Assembly: GCA_002297865.1 (NCBI GenBank)
Contig: DBKX01000207.1
Location: 28,963-42,971 of the forward strand
From: Lachnoclostridium sp. UBA739
GTDB lineage: Bacteria > Bacillota_A > Clostridia > Lachnospirales > Lachnospiraceae
Direction: 5' to 3'
DNA length: 14,009 nt
Shown: one piece after another, positions 1-8,213 of the stretch
Layout of the letters: each line of letters starts with the position of its first letter
Position numbering within the stretch: the first letter of the stretch is position 1
Program-made: the position numbers and the translations under genes
The notes under the pieces: model-generated
What the model saw: only the letters and a program-made list of their open reading frames with translations
Told to the model about the DNA's origin: nothing
The model's database searches: none

Positions 1-680
1 CCAATAGTCAAGATTGTGTACTTATCAAGTGCATCACTCATTTGAAGTCCTCCGTAGAGAACACCCATTGCAATACCACCAACTAAGTTTACTATTGTTA
101 TAATAAGACCAGCAATTGCATCTCCTTTTACGTACTTAGTTGCACCATCCATAGCTCCAAAGAAACTCGCTTCATCTTGTATCTTTTTTCGTCTAGCCTG
201 TGCTTCCACATCGGTGATTGCACCAGTATTTAAGTCCGCATCAATCGCCATCTGTTTACCTGGCATAGCGTCCAGTGTAAAACGTGCTGTTACTTCAGAA
301 ACTCTCTCAGAACCTTTATTGATAACCATGAACTGAATCAATACTAAGATGATAAATACAATTGTTCCAATGACTAAGTTTCCTCCACCAACGAACTGAC
401 CAAATGTCTTAACAACATTACCTGGCTCTCCACTCATTAAAATTAACTTAGTGGATGACACATTTAACGAGATACGGAAGATTGTTGTAAATAATAAGAT
501 GGTTGGGAAAAACGACATGTCCAATGCTTCTTTTGAAAACATTGCATTAAACAGAATAATCATTGCAATAGATATGTTAAATGCCAATAAGACATCAAGT
601 AATGTGGATGGCATTGGCACAATGAAGAAAACAATAGCAACGAGTATATACAATCCCAATCCCAAATCCGCTTTTTTCAT
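1..680 (-). CDS. flhA: Flagellar export gate protein FlhA (N-terminal 226 residues; runs off left edge)
   Basis: FlhA is the largest membrane component of the flagellar type III export gate and couples the proton motive force to export of rod, hook and filament subunits. The visible part begins MKKADLGLGLYIL and holds several hydrophobic segments (about 8-22, 29-47, 57-70, 101-120 and 187-210). The FHIPEP-family signature is clear at residues 138-150 (DAMPGKQMAIDADL), followed by a charged cytoplasmic loop (QARRKKIQDE, about 161-170). Family members are near 690 residues, so about two thirds, including the cytoplasmic domain that docks chaperones, lies beyond the window. The ATG at 680 is supported by a GGGGAGG ribosome site at 690-696 that touches the flhB stop codon, so the two genes are closely coupled. 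The frame stays open to base 1. Identification is secure. Confidence 0.96.
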   Translation of the reverse strand, partial: MKKADLGLGLYILVAIVFFIVPMPSTLLDVLLAFNISIAMIILFNAMFSKEALDMSFFPTILLFTTIFRISLNVSSTKLILMSGEPGNVVKTFGQFVGGGNLVIGTIVFIILVLIQFMVINKGSERVSEVTARFTLDAMPGKQMAIDADLNTGAITDVEAQARRKKIQDEASFFGAMDGATKYVKGDAIAGLIITIVNLVGGIAMGVLYGGLQMSDALDKYTILTI

Positions 681-689
681 AAAGCTGTT

Positions 690-696
690 CCTCCCC
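690..696 (-). promoter_or_regulatory. Ribosome binding site of flhA, touching the flhB stop
   Basis: GGGGAGG on the minus strand, 9 bases before the flhA ATG. Its first base (696) is the last base of the flhB TAG stop, which suggests that ribosomes finishing flhB help start flhA. Confidence 0.8.
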
Positions 697-1808
697 TATA
701 GTTTATTCTTAAGACGGTATACATAAGCAAGTACTTCCGCTACCATCTGATACATTTCCTGCGGAATTTCATCCCCAAGTTCAACATTAAAGTAAATCAT
801 ACGAGCTAGTGGTTTATTCTCCACAATTTCAACATCGTTATCTCGTGCAATTTCTTTAATTTTTGCAGCCACATAATCAGCACCTTTTGCTACTACAACT
901 GGTGCACTGCCCTTTTCTTTATCATACTTTATAGCAACAGCAAGGTGAGTCGGGTTTGTAATAACAACATCAGCTTCTGGTATTGCCTGCATCATTCTCT
1001 GACGAGAGACTTCACGCATCTTCTGTCTGATTTTTCCCTTGATCTGTGGGTCACCTTCTGTATTTTTATATTCATCTTTAATTTCTTGCTTTGTCATTCG
1101 CATTTCCTTAGCAAATTTCTTTTTCTGGTAAAATACATCTGCAAATGCAAAAATAAGAAACCAAATGCTTATTTCCAATCCTATTTGAATAATGATATTT
1201 CCAATTACCGCAATTGCTTGAGGCAATGTATAATCATAAAACTGTACGATATATCCCCACTTTTTTTTCAAGTTGAGGAAAACTACACTTCCAAGAATTA
1301 AAAGTTTTACGAGTGATTTTAAGAATTCAAAAATCTTCTCCATTGAAAAGATTTTCTTAAATCCAGCTATTGGATTTATTTTATTTAACTTAGGCTTTAA
1401 CGGTTCTGCTGTAATTTTCCACTTAACTTGCCACAAGCTGATGACGATTGCTAATATATAAGAGGACAGATAAACAGGGAAACCTATTATGAGTACTTTA
1501 ATTAAGCACCCTCTTAATGTTAAAGCTGCACGATTAATTGTAAAACCATCTTGTACAACATCTGCAATCATGTTGTACTGGGCATAATAGACGTCCATAA
1601 AGGAATCACCCATCCAGCCCACAAAAAATTTCAATGTAAGGAAAAATGCAAGTAAAACAAAGGCAGCAACGATATCTGTACTTTTCGCAACTTGTCCTTT
1701 CTTTCTTGCATCTTCCAGCTTTTTAGGAGTAGCCTCTTCTGTCTTTTCTCCACCTACTCCTTCTTTCGCAAATAATTGAAGATTATAAGATAACAGATAT
1801 TTATTCAA
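696..1808 (-). CDS. flhB: Flagellar export switch protein FlhB
   Basis: FlhB is the substrate-specificity switch of the flagellar export gate: its cytoplasmic domain cleaves itself, and with FliK it changes export from rod/hook to filament subunits. The 370-residue product has the usual length. It shows the family N-terminus (LQLFAKEGVGGEKTEEATPKK from about residue 10), hydrophobic segments near 46-63, 102-126, 165-180 and 197-225, and the autocleavage motif NPTH at 285-288 within VVITNPTHLAVAIKYD. The start is a TTG at 1808, preceded by GAAGGGA at 1818-1824 with 9 bases of spacing. No in-frame ATG lies upstream of the conserved segment, and the next internal ATG is too late. Gap to fliR is 35 bases. 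FlhB is certain; the exact start is likely but unproven. Confidence 0.96.
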   Translation of the reverse strand: MNKYLLSYNLQLFAKEGVGGEKTEEATPKKLEDARKKGQVAKSTDIVAAFVLLAFFLTLKFFVGWMGDSFMDVYYAQYNMIADVVQDGFTINRAALTLRGCLIKVLIIGFPVYLSSYILAIVISLWQVKWKITAEPLKPKLNKINPIAGFKKIFSMEKIFEFLKSLVKLLILGSVVFLNLKKKWGYIVQFYDYTLPQAIAVIGNIIIQIGLEISIWFLIFAFADVFYQKKKFAKEMRMTKQEIKDEYKNTEGDPQIKGKIRQKMREVSRQRMMQAIPEADVVITNPTHLAVAIKYDKEKGSAPVVVAKGADYVAAKIKEIARDNDVEIVENKPLARMIYFNVELGDEIPQEMYQMVAEVLAYVYRLKNKL

Positions 1809-1843
1809 TTTTACTTATCCCTTCGAATGATTACATATCGGAA

Positions 1844-2617
1844 TTATTTCGGTGTCATAATCTTAATCATATCATCTAAAACATACTTCATTTCATGAAA
1901 AATAAAGTCAGTTATGGATGGTATTAATCCAATTACAAGAAACAGAATAATAAGACCAACAAATAACTTAAGCTGCATACCAATTACAAACATATTCATC
2001 TGAGGTGCAACTTTTGCTAAAACTCCTAATACAACGTTTACGACCAAAATAGTAGCAAATACAGGAAGCACGATTCGAAATCCCAATATGAAATATTCTT
2101 TTATAAAGTCTAACACAACCAAATATGCATTAGACGGTAATTTTACTCTGCCTATCGGCAGAAATTTAAATGAATCGACAATTGCTGATATGACAAAATA
2201 GTACATACGTGATACTAACATAATAAGCATAACCAGGTAAGTCAACAAGGATCCCGTTATGGATGTCTGAATATTGGAGGCAGGATTTAATACACTGACC
2301 ATGGAAAATCCTATCTCCGTATCAATCAGTCTTCCTGCAAGATCCAACACATATAAACATAAATTTGCTGTAAAACCTAGTGAAGCACCTATCAATGCTT
2401 CCTCTATTAGAATTACTGCATACTGAATAGAAAAATTATCGCCAATTGGTTTATAATCTGTCAGATTAAACACAATAACAGCTATAAAAAATGACAATGC
2501 AGCCTTTACTCTTACCGGTACACTACGTTGATTAAAGAAAGGCGCTGCCATTATAAATGCACTAATTCGAACTAAAATCGCAAAGAAAAACTCTAACTTC
2601 TCAAATGTTAAATTCAT
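1844..2617 (-). CDS. fliR: Flagellar export gate protein FliR
   Basis: FliR is an inner-membrane component of the FliPQR channel at the core of the flagellar export gate. The 257-residue product is almost entirely hydrophobic with about six membrane segments and matches the family length. Family-typical stretches are the N-terminal LVRISAFIMAAPFF (about 16-29) with the following VPVRVKAALS, and the GFSMVSVLNP motif in the middle. The ATG at 2617 lies only 4 bases after the fliQ stop. Its ribosome site (TAGG, inside the end of fliQ) is weak compared with its neighbours, which fits translation coupled to fliQ. In some clostridia fliR and flhB are fused; here they are separate genes. Confidence 0.95.
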   Translation of the reverse strand: MNLTFEKLEFFFAILVRISAFIMAAPFFNQRSVPVRVKAALSFFIAVIVFNLTDYKPIGDNFSIQYAVILIEEALIGASLGFTANLCLYVLDLAGRLIDTEIGFSMVSVLNPASNIQTSITGSLLTYLVMLIMLVSRMYYFVISAIVDSFKFLPIGRVKLPSNAYLVVLDFIKEYFILGFRIVLPVFATILVVNVVLGVLAKVAPQMNMFVIGMQLKLFVGLIILFLVIGLIPSITDFIFHEMKYVLDDMIKIMTPK

Positions 2618-2621
2618 GTGC

Positions 2622-2891
2622 TTAACCTAAATACCGCGAGAAATTCATAAATAGTTCTGTCGTAAATGAAGATAAACTATTTAGAATCCAAGACCCAGCT
2701 AGAATTAAAACTGCAAAAATAGCTAATAATTTAGGCAGGAATGTAAGAGTTTGCTCATTAATCGATGTAATAGTTTGAAATATGCTTATGATTAACCCCA
2801 CAATAAGGGATATACCTAACATGGGTGCTGATACTTTTACGATAACCCAAAGGGTTTCTCTAGCAATGTCTATGACGGTATCGACTGTCAT
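2622..2891 (-). CDS. fliQ: Flagellar export gate protein FliQ
   Basis: FliQ is a small two-helix membrane protein that packs around FliP and FliR in the export gate. The 89-residue product has the standard size, two hydrophobic helices (about 14-38 and 51-74) and the family signature INEQTLTFLPKLLA (44-57). The ATG at 2891 has a strong ribosome site (TAGGAGG, 2897-2903). It sits between fliP (28 bases upstream) and fliR (4 bases downstream), the conserved P-Q-R order. Confidence 0.95.
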   Translation of the reverse strand: MTVDTVIDIARETLWVIVKVSAPMLGISLIVGLIISIFQTITSINEQTLTFLPKLLAIFAVLILAGSWILNSLSSFTTELFMNFSRYLG

Positions 2892-2919
2892 GATAACCTC
2901 CTATCATAACGATTTTTAT

Positions 2920-3750
2920 CTACGTATAAAACGTTTTAACAACTTGTCCAATTACAAGATTCCATCCATCCACTAATACAAATAGCAGAATCTTAAACGG
3001 CATTGAAATTGTGGTTGGTGGTAACATCATCATCCCCATCGACATAAGTGTTGATGAGACAACCATATCAATAACAATAAATGGCAGATAAATAATAAAA
3101 CCAATAATAAATGCTGCCCTTAGCTCACTGATAATAAATGCAGGAATCAGTACAGTAGTTGGAATGTCATCCACAACTGAAATATCTTCTGATTTGTAAT
3201 CTGCTATATCCAAAAATAATTTTAAGTCCTCTTTTCTAGTTTGCTCAAACATAAAACTGCGAAGAGGCTTTAGTCCTGTTTCAATTGCTTGTTCCTGCGT
3301 TATTTTTCCATCTGACAATGGCTGTAACGCATCTTTATTTATTTGTGTAAACACTGGCGACATAATAAAAAAGGTAAGAAACAACGCTAACCCAACCAGA
3401 ATCTGGTTAGGTGGAGTCGTTTGTGTTCCCAAGGCCGACCTGACAAAATGCAGTACAACCAGAATCCGGGTAAATGACGTTACCATGATAATTAGAGAAG
3501 GTGCTAATGATATCAATGTTATCAATAGCACAATTTCTAAAGTGCTAGACAAGCTGGTATTACCTGCATTAGACGAAATATTTAACTCAAATGGAGTCTT
3601 AGTATCGCCCAATGATGTACTCTTTTCAATCTCATCTGTTGCTGTCGCATGCACCGTCATTGACTGGATAGAAACCCCAATACCAATTATTATTAACATA
3701 CTAAAAATTCGAACCAGCAGTCTTTTAAATACTCTATGATAAGTATTCAT
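2920..3750 (-). CDS. fliP: Flagellar export gate protein FliP
   Basis: FliP forms the pentameric core of the export channel with FliQ and FliR. Unusually for a gate protein, the family carries a cleaved signal peptide, and one is visible here: a basic start (MNTYHRVFKRLLVR), a hydrophobic core (15-30) and a likely cleavage near VHA (33-35). The mature part has the FliP signature RILVVLHFVRSALGTQTTPP with the following QILVGLALFLTFFIMSP, and C-terminal hydrophobic segments including MGMMMLPPTTISMPFK. At 276 residues it is slightly longer than short family members, mainly in the N-terminal region. The ATG at 3750 is 4 bases after the fliO stop, so translation is probably coupled. Confidence 0.96.
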   Translation of the reverse strand: MNTYHRVFKRLLVRIFSMLIIIGIGVSIQSMTVHATATDEIEKSTSLGDTKTPFELNISSNAGNTSLSSTLEIVLLITLISLAPSLIIMVTSFTRILVVLHFVRSALGTQTTPPNQILVGLALFLTFFIMSPVFTQINKDALQPLSDGKITQEQAIETGLKPLRSFMFEQTRKEDLKLFLDIADYKSEDISVVDDIPTTVLIPAFIISELRAAFIIGFIIYLPFIVIDMVVSSTLMSMGMMMLPPTTISMPFKILLFVLVDGWNLVIGQVVKTFYT

Positions 3751-3754
3751 TTTA

Positions 3755-4135
3755 TCATTCCTTACTTTTCGTCTTTTTATTTTTTCTCCCGAATGTCTCT
3801 TTTTTTACTAATGATAGCACATCCTGAAATTTTAAGTCTTGATTTGTTAAGTTTATCTGTTCTTCATACTCATCTTCAGAAAGTTCAGTAAGCATCTCAA
3901 TATGGTCTTTTGAAACACCTATCACAATATACTTTTTGCCAGTTCTTACGATCTGAATAACGTTTCCTTGTGAAATACGATATGTTTCCAAAACAGTTAT
4001 ATTTTTCGCAGATCTATTGACTAAATCTGACTTGCTTATCCATTTTGTCGTATAATAACACGCCACCAAGATTAGTATAAAAATAAAGATAATGCCAAGT
4101 AATTCCAAACCACTAGAACCTGCTACAAGAAACAT
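3755..4135 (-). CDS. fliO: Flagellar biosynthesis protein FliO (FliO/FliZ family)
   Basis: FliO is a small bitopic membrane protein that helps FliP assemble into the export gate; in Bacillus the orthologue is named FliZ. The 126-residue product has one N-terminal membrane helix (about 10-29, LLGIIFIFILILVACYY), then the short cytoplasmic domain typical of the family (NITVLETYRISQGNVIQIVRTG, with KYIVIGVSKDHIEMLTEL), and a lysine-rich tail. Sequence conservation in FliO is low, so position matters: it lies between cheY and fliP as in Bacillus. The ATG at 4135 is 2 bases after the cheY stop, and its ribosome site (GGTGGG) lies inside the end of cheY. Confidence 0.88.
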   Translation of the reverse strand: MFLVAGSSGLELLGIIFIFILILVACYYTTKWISKSDLVNRSAKNITVLETYRISQGNVIQIVRTGKKYIVIGVSKDHIEMLTELSEDEYEEQINLTNQDLKFQDVLSLVKKETFGRKNKKTKSKE

Positions 4136-4137
4136 AA

Positions 4138-4500
4138 TTAACCCACCACTTTTTTAACTGCTTCAAGAACTCTGTCTGCCTGGAAAGGCTTTACAATGAA
4201 ATCCTTAGCTCCTGACTGGATAGATTCAATAACCATTGCTTGCTGTCCCATTGCAGAACACATAATAACAGTAGCGTTTGGATCGGCTGCTTTAATCTTC
4301 TTTAAAGCTTCAATTCCGTCCATTTCAGGCATTGTAATATCCATCATTACTAAGTCAGGTTTTAACTCGTTATATTTTTCAACTGCCTTCAAACCATTCT
4401 CAGCCTCACCAGCAACATTGTATCCGTTTTTTGTTAAAATATCTTTGATCATCATTCTCATAAATGCTGCATCATCACATATTAAAATATTTTTCGCCAT
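4138..4500 (-). CDS. cheY: Chemotaxis response regulator CheY
   Basis: CheY is a single-domain response regulator. When phosphorylated by CheA it binds the FliM/FliY switch and changes motor rotation. The 120-residue product is a stand-alone receiver domain with all catalytic residues: acidic pair D9/D10 (ILICDD), phosphorylated D54 (MMDITMPEMDG), S82 (MCSAMG) and K104 (FIVKPF). No output domain follows. Its place between fliY and fliO is the same as in Bacillus, and it lies right after FliY, which probably dephosphorylates it. The ATG at 4500 has a GGAGAG ribosome site and follows fliY by 25 bases. Confidence 0.96.
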   Translation of the reverse strand: MAKNILICDDAAFMRMMIKDILTKNGYNVAGEAENGLKAVEKYNELKPDLVMMDITMPEMDGIEALKKIKAADPNATVIMCSAMGQQAMVIESIQSGAKDFIVKPFQADRVLEAVKKVVG

Positions 4501-4525
4501 ACTTTTCTCTCCTATCTATTGCATC

Positions 4526-5761
4526 TTATTTAATAATCTCTGTTACCCTTATACCAAAATTCTCTTCAATTACTACCACTTCACCTTTTGCTACGAACTT
4601 TCCGTTTACGAGCACATCGATTGGTTCACCTGCAAGTTTATCTAATTCAATAATAGTTCCTGGTGAAAAATCTAATATTTCTTTAATTGATTTACTTGTT
4701 CTACCTAATTCCACAGTAACTTCTAATGGCACATCCATAATCAAATCAATATTTTCCTGTTGCATCATTGGTGCAACATTGTTACTGAATGTCTGGAATT
4801 GTGCTGGCTGAACATTTACATTCTGCATTGGTGCAGAATACTGTGCAGTGCCTCCCCCCATTTGTATTGGCATACCTTGGTTCATTCCCATGTAAGGCAT
4901 TCCCTGGTTCATTGACATGCCTTGATTCATCGGCATACCCTGGTTCATTGGCATACTCTGTTCCATAGTTTGCGGCTGTGGTTGAGCCATTGCCTGTTGT
5001 GGCTGAGCCTGCTGTTGTGGTTGAACTTCCTGCTGTACTTCTGCCGCAACGGATTTCTCTTCTACTGCTTTTTGATTAACTCCATCACTTATAAATTTCT
5101 TATAAATATCTCTCGCAAAGTTAAATGGATAAAGCTGCATTATCTGGCTATCTACCAAGCCTTCAATCTCCATCTTAAATTTTACAACTACAAATTCTTC
5201 TTCTAAGAAAGAGAACATTGCCTCAGAATCAATAGTATCATTTAAGTCAATAAGACTAGCAGTAGGTGGACTAATATCCACTTTCTTTTCAAGCATTGAA
5301 GAAAGCGAAGTGGCCGCTGCACCCATCATCTGATTCATTGCTTCACTAATGGCACTTAAATGAAGTTCTGTTAAGTCATTTTCAATATTAGTTCCATCTC
5401 CACCCATCATAAGGTCAGTAATAACCTTAACATCAGCTTCCTTCATAATTAAGACATTGTTTCCATCAAGACCCTCTTTATATGATATCTGAATAAAAAC
5501 ACATGGCTTATCGTAATTTTTTGATAGTTCTTCCAATGTCGCATAAGACACAACAGGTGTAGTAATTACAACCTTACTATTCACAAGTGTGGATAAGGTT
5601 GTAGCTGCCGATCCCATGCTGATATTGGAAATTTCACCAAGCGCATCTTTTTCCTCATCAGTTAAAGTTGAGGAATGCGTATCCTCCGTTGATTCAACGG
5701 TACTATCATCAATTCCATTCAATAGAGCATTAATTTCCTCTTGGGATAACATACCATCCAT
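4526..5761 (-). CDS. fliY: Flagellar switch protein and CheY-P phosphatase FliY (FliN-type C-terminus)
   Basis: FliY is the Gram-positive rotor-switch protein that combines a CheC-like CheY-P phosphatase with a FliN-type C-ring domain. The 411 residues show: an N-terminal CheY-binding-like segment ([10 protein letters not shown], 5-14); a CheC-type domain with two intact phosphatase motifs, E43/N46 in [10 protein letters not shown] and E140/N143 in [11 protein letters not shown]; a long Q/P/M-rich linker (about 235-335) with four MNQGM repeats; and a SpoA/FliN domain (about 338-410: [14 protein letters not shown], then [20 protein letters not shown]). The ATG at 5761 is 2 bases after the fliM stop, with GGGAGGAA lying in the fliM end. 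The overall plan matches Bacillus FliY; the methionine-rich linker repeat is unusual. Confidence 0.95.
   Translation of the reverse strand: MDGMLSQEEINALLNGIDDSTVESTEDTHSSTLTDEEKDALGEISNISMGSAATTLSTLVNSKVVITTPVVSYATLEELSKNYDKPCVFIQISYKEGLDGNNVLIMKEADVKVITDLMMGGDGTNIENDLTELHLSAISEAMNQMMGAAATSLSSMLEKKVDISPPTASLIDLNDTIDSEAMFSFLEEEFVVVKFKMEIEGLVDSQIMQLYPFNFARDIYKKFISDGVNQKAVEEKSVAAEVQQEVQPQQQAQPQQAMAQPQPQTMEQSMPMNQGMPMNQGMSMNQGMPYMGMNQGMPIQMGGGTAQYSAPMQNVNVQPAQFQTFSNNVAPMMQQENIDLIMDVPLEVTVELGRTSKSIKEILDFSPGTIIELDKLAGEPIDVLVNGKFVAKGEVVVIEENFGIRVTEIIK
4868..4948 (-). repeat. Tandem Met-Asn-Gln-Gly-Met repeat in the FliY linker
   Basis: Residues 271-298 of FliY contain four MNQGM units (272-276, 278-282, 284-288, 293-297). 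The first three have a 6-residue period; the fourth follows a short PYMG spacer. At the DNA level the units share an ATGAACCAAGG-like core with third-base differences, so the array is not perfectly uniform. It sits between the CheC-like and SpoA domains and follows a Gln/Pro-rich stretch (about 241-268). It is probably a flexible linker. Confidence 0.85.
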
Positions 5762-5763
5762 CT

Positions 5764-6744
5764 TTATGATTCCTCCCTTATAATTGATGTTATTCTAACT
5801 GCGTAAGCATCAGAAGATGCTCCAGGTAATGCGGTAAACTTTTTCAGGTTACCGACAAAAATATCCATTTCATCGTCAACTTTCTTATTTAAACGAATAA
5901 TATCCCCTACCTGCATTGTGGCAAAATCGTTAAACGAAACAGTACTTTTTCCTAATACTGCACGAATTGGAATTCTTGCCTTCTCAATCGTGCTTTCAAT
6001 AACATCTTGATATACCTTATCATCTTTTTCCTTCATCGTTGAATACCAGTACTTTGTATTCAACCTATCTATAACTGCTTCCACACATTCAAATGGTATA
6101 CAAATATTCATTAAACCTTCAACAGAACCAATTTTTATATGAATTGTTATAATAGACGTCATTTCACTTGGCGAAATTATCTGCGCAAACTGAGAATTTG
6201 TTTCAATTCGTTCCAATTTTGGTTCTAATTGTATTACACTGGACCAAGGTTCGATCAATAAATTTGTGCATATAGTCATGATTCTCTCAATAATTGTTAA
6301 CTCAATTTCTGAGAAATCCCTTATCTTATCCATTGGCTGGCCACTACCACCCAACATTCGGTCGATAATTGCATACCCTAAACCATTATCTAATTCAATG
6401 ATAATATTTCCATCCAAAGGTGTGAAATTTACTACACCTAAAAGCACCGGATTAGACAACGCATTAGAAAATTCTGAGTACGTTATTGCCTCCGCATTCA
6501 TAACTTCTACTTGAACATTCTTACGAAGGTAAGCAGGTAAATTCGTTGACAATAATCGCCCATAATGCTCAAAGATGATAATTAATGTTCTCAAATGTTC
6601 TTTTGAAAATTTAGAAGGTCTGGCGAAATCATAGTTCTTGACCTGTTTCTCTCCTGTATCCTTTATCTCATCGGCATCTAACTCACCACTGCTTAACGCT
6701 GCAAGCAAATTATCAATCTCACTTTGGGACAAGACATCGCCCAT
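5764..6744 (-). CDS. fliM: Flagellar motor switch protein FliM
   Basis: FliM is the C-ring switch protein that binds CheY-P and contacts FliG and FliN/FliY. The 326-residue product has the normal length: an N-terminal CheY-binding motif ([10 protein letters not shown], 5-14), a CheC-like middle domain with the GGSG loop at 132-135 (RMLGGSGQP), which contacts FliG in the family, and a C-terminal SpoA domain (about 250-325, [15 protein letters not shown] onwards). The ATG at 6744 is preceded by GAGGTGA. The 98 bases upstream hold a candidate promoter and a hairpin, so fliM may begin an internal transcript running through the switch and export genes. It ends 2 bases before fliY. Confidence 0.97.
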   Translation of the reverse strand: MGDVLSQSEIDNLLAALSSGELDADEIKDTGEKQVKNYDFARPSKFSKEHLRTLIIIFEHYGRLLSTNLPAYLRKNVQVEVMNAEAITYSEFSNALSNPVLLGVVNFTPLDGNIIIELDNGLGYAIIDRMLGGSGQPMDKIRDFSEIELTIIERIMTICTNLLIEPWSSVIQLEPKLERIETNSQFAQIISPSEMTSIITIHIKIGSVEGLMNICIPFECVEAVIDRLNTKYWYSTMKEKDDKVYQDVIESTIEKARIPIRAVLGKSTVSFNDFATMQVGDIIRLNKKVDDEMDIFVGNLKKFTALPGASSDAYAVRITSIIREES

Positions 6745-6766
6745 TCCTTCTCACCTCGCAATCATA

Positions 6767-6793
6767 TGTGGCTTTTTTCAAGAAAAAACCACA
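6767..6793 (-). other. Stem-loop at the predicted 5' end of a fliM transcript
   Basis: An inverted repeat TGTGG-TTTTTT facing AAAAAA-G-CCACA, separated by CTTG. It can form an 11-pair stem with one bulged G. On the operon strand the bases after the stem (TATGATTGCGAGG) are not U-rich and run into the fliM ribosome site, so this does not look like an intrinsic terminator. If the promoter at 6797-6825 is used, the stem begins within a few bases of the transcript start. Confidence 0.65.
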
Positions 6794-6796
6794 TTT

Positions 6797-6825
6797 ATTA
6801 TACTATAAAATGTAATAAATCACAA
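6797..6825 (-). promoter_or_regulatory. Candidate internal sigma-A-type promoter upstream of fliM
   Basis: On the minus strand a perfect -10 box TATAAT (6797-6802) lies exactly 17 bases downstream of TTGTGA (6820-6825, 4 of 6 matches to TTGACA). A start near 6790 is predicted. The box lies between the fliL stop and fliM, where a second promoter could raise switch and export gene expression. AT-rich DNA can produce such boxes by chance, so this is a candidate only. Confidence 0.5.
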
Positions 6826-6842
6826 GTTTCGACTAGTAATTA

Positions 6843-7358
6843 TTACTGAAAACACAAATTGTTTAATGATATTGAAAAAATGAAATCAGACTTGAAATGC
6901 GCCTGTACTTTTTCTAATATCTCTGCCTTCATTTCTTCTTTACTGGAAATGGCATCATCATAAGTGTAACTGGATACAACTTCTGTAACAATATCTGTAA
7001 TGAAGTTTGAATTTGCTTCAATTGTTTTGTTTAGCTTGCTATAATCTTTTGAAGCTTTGTTAATTGATAATGTAATGGAATCAATTGCTGCAAAATGATC
7101 TGATCCATTTAAACTCCTTTTGATATTAAATGTCATCGGTGAATCAATTTTGTATGTTTCAACATCTGAAGGATTCACCGTATCTGACACTCCATCTGAG
7201 GATGCTTCAAGTTCTAAATTGATTATTGAAGCAACCTGGTTTATTAGTTTTGTTGTTCGATTTGATGCCGGAACAACTGCAAATACAAGCACAGCAGACA
7301 ATATTACATTGATTGCAGTTAATGCAATCACAACTATTGTCAACATATTTCTTTTCAT
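6843..7358 (-). CDS. fliL: Flagellar basal body-associated protein FliL
   Basis: FliL is a single-pass membrane protein with a periplasmic (outer-face) domain that surrounds and supports stator units. The 171-residue product has a short basic start, one membrane helix (about 5-29) and an outer domain with family features: HFAAIDSITLSINKA, ITDIVTEVVSSYTYDD, KAEILEKVQAHFKSDFIFSIS and a C-terminal FQ. It sits between motB and fliM, a common location. The ATG at 7358 has a GGGAGTGA ribosome site; the gap to motB is 33 bases. FliL sequences diverge strongly, so position adds much to the assignment. Confidence 0.88.
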   Translation of the reverse strand: MKRNMLTIVVIALTAINVILSAVLVFAVVPASNRTTKLINQVASIINLELEASSDGVSDTVNPSDVETYKIDSPMTFNIKRSLNGSDHFAAIDSITLSINKASKDYSKLNKTIEANSNFITDIVTEVVSSYTYDDAISSKEEMKAEILEKVQAHFKSDFIFSISLNNLCFQ

Positions 7359-7391
7359 AACTTCACTCCCTATATTTCTTATTGATTATAG

Positions 7392-8213
7392 CTACAATGT
7401 GTCATCGCTATAAATTTTAATCGTAACACGTCGATTCTTTGCCCTGCCTTCCGCAGTTTTATTCGAAGCAATTGGTTCGTATTCACTTCTGCCAGCACTA
7501 ACCAACGTTACTGGGTCTAGTTTCTTCTTGTTAACCATATAGTTCCAAACACTATCTGCTCTTGCCCAAGATAATTCATTATTACCCGAAAATTTGCTAC
7601 TACTACGTACTGGAACATTATCCGTATGGCCTTCAATATATATCAAGTGATTATCATACGTTTTCAGTATGTTTCCAACCCTGTTTAGAATTGGGATGCT
7701 CTCACTTACGATATCGGCGCTTCCTGAATCAAATAGAACAGATCCACTTAACGTCAAGCACACATAGGTATACGCATCATCAATTGAAACTTTCACATAT
7801 TGTTCAATTTTGTTTGATTCAGTTGCATCCATTACCTGTTCATACAGCTTAGCAAGATCTGATTTCCTTTCTTCTTCAAGCTTCTCTTTTGCTTCCTTTA
7901 ATGGATCGGCATCTTTCACTTCTTCTTCTTCGCTTGCCTTTCCTAGCTCTGACGTCTGCTGACCTAGATCATTCAATTGTGTTACACCTGTACTGACCAT
8001 TTCACCTTTCCCTATAGAAGACTTTCCTCCATTAAAAATGCTAAAGCTTTTTGACAGGGAGGCTGCAACTTCCTCATATTTGGCAACATCGACAGAGGAC
8101 ATGGAGAAGAGAATAACAAAGAAACAGAGCAATAAATTCATCAAGTCACTAAATGTTGCCATCCACGCTGGTGAACCAGGAGCACTCTCTTGTTGTTTCT
8201 TTTTCCTTGCCAT
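7392..8213 (-). CDS. motB: Flagellar stator protein MotB (PomB-like membrane segment)
   Basis: MotB is the peptidoglycan-anchored stator subunit whose membrane aspartate carries the ions that drive rotation. The 273 residues show a basic start, PAWMATFSDLMNLLLCFF with the ion-binding D23 and a cysteine at position 30, one membrane helix (about 24-42), an acidic charged linker (about 90-122) and a C-terminal OmpA-type peptidoglycan-binding domain (IEGHTDNVPV at 193-202; LSWARADSVWNYM; AEGRAKNRRVTI). The D followed seven residues later by C, in a DLMxLLxCFF context, is like the sodium-type PomB (D24/C31). The ATG overlaps the motA stop by one base (TAATG), so the two are translationally coupled. 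Confidence 0.95.
   Translation of the reverse strand: MARKKKQQESAPGSPAWMATFSDLMNLLLCFFVILFSMSSVDVAKYEEVAASLSKSFSIFNGGKSSIGKGEMVSTGVTQLNDLGQQTSELGKASEEEEVKDADPLKEAKEKLEEERKSDLAKLYEQVMDATESNKIEQYVKVSIDDAYTYVCLTLSGSVLFDSGSADIVSESIPILNRVGNILKTYDNHLIYIEGHTDNVPVRSSSKFSGNNELSWARADSVWNYMVNKKKLDPVTLVSAGRSEYEPIASNKTAEGRAKNRRVTIKIYSDDTL

Noticed and set aside
451..726. A 91-codon plus-strand frame opposite the start of flhA and end of flhB
   Set aside because: It mirrors conserved FlhA coding sequence and has no supporting ribosome site or context.
4196..4645. A 149-codon plus-strand frame opposite cheY and the end of fliY
   Set aside because: It spans two real minus-strand genes and their gap, and its translation shows no recognisable domain.
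6767..6793. Hairpin before fliM read as an intrinsic terminator
   Set aside because: On the operon strand no U-tract follows and the stem leads into the fliM ribosome site. The U-rich side faces the plus strand, where there is no gene to terminate.
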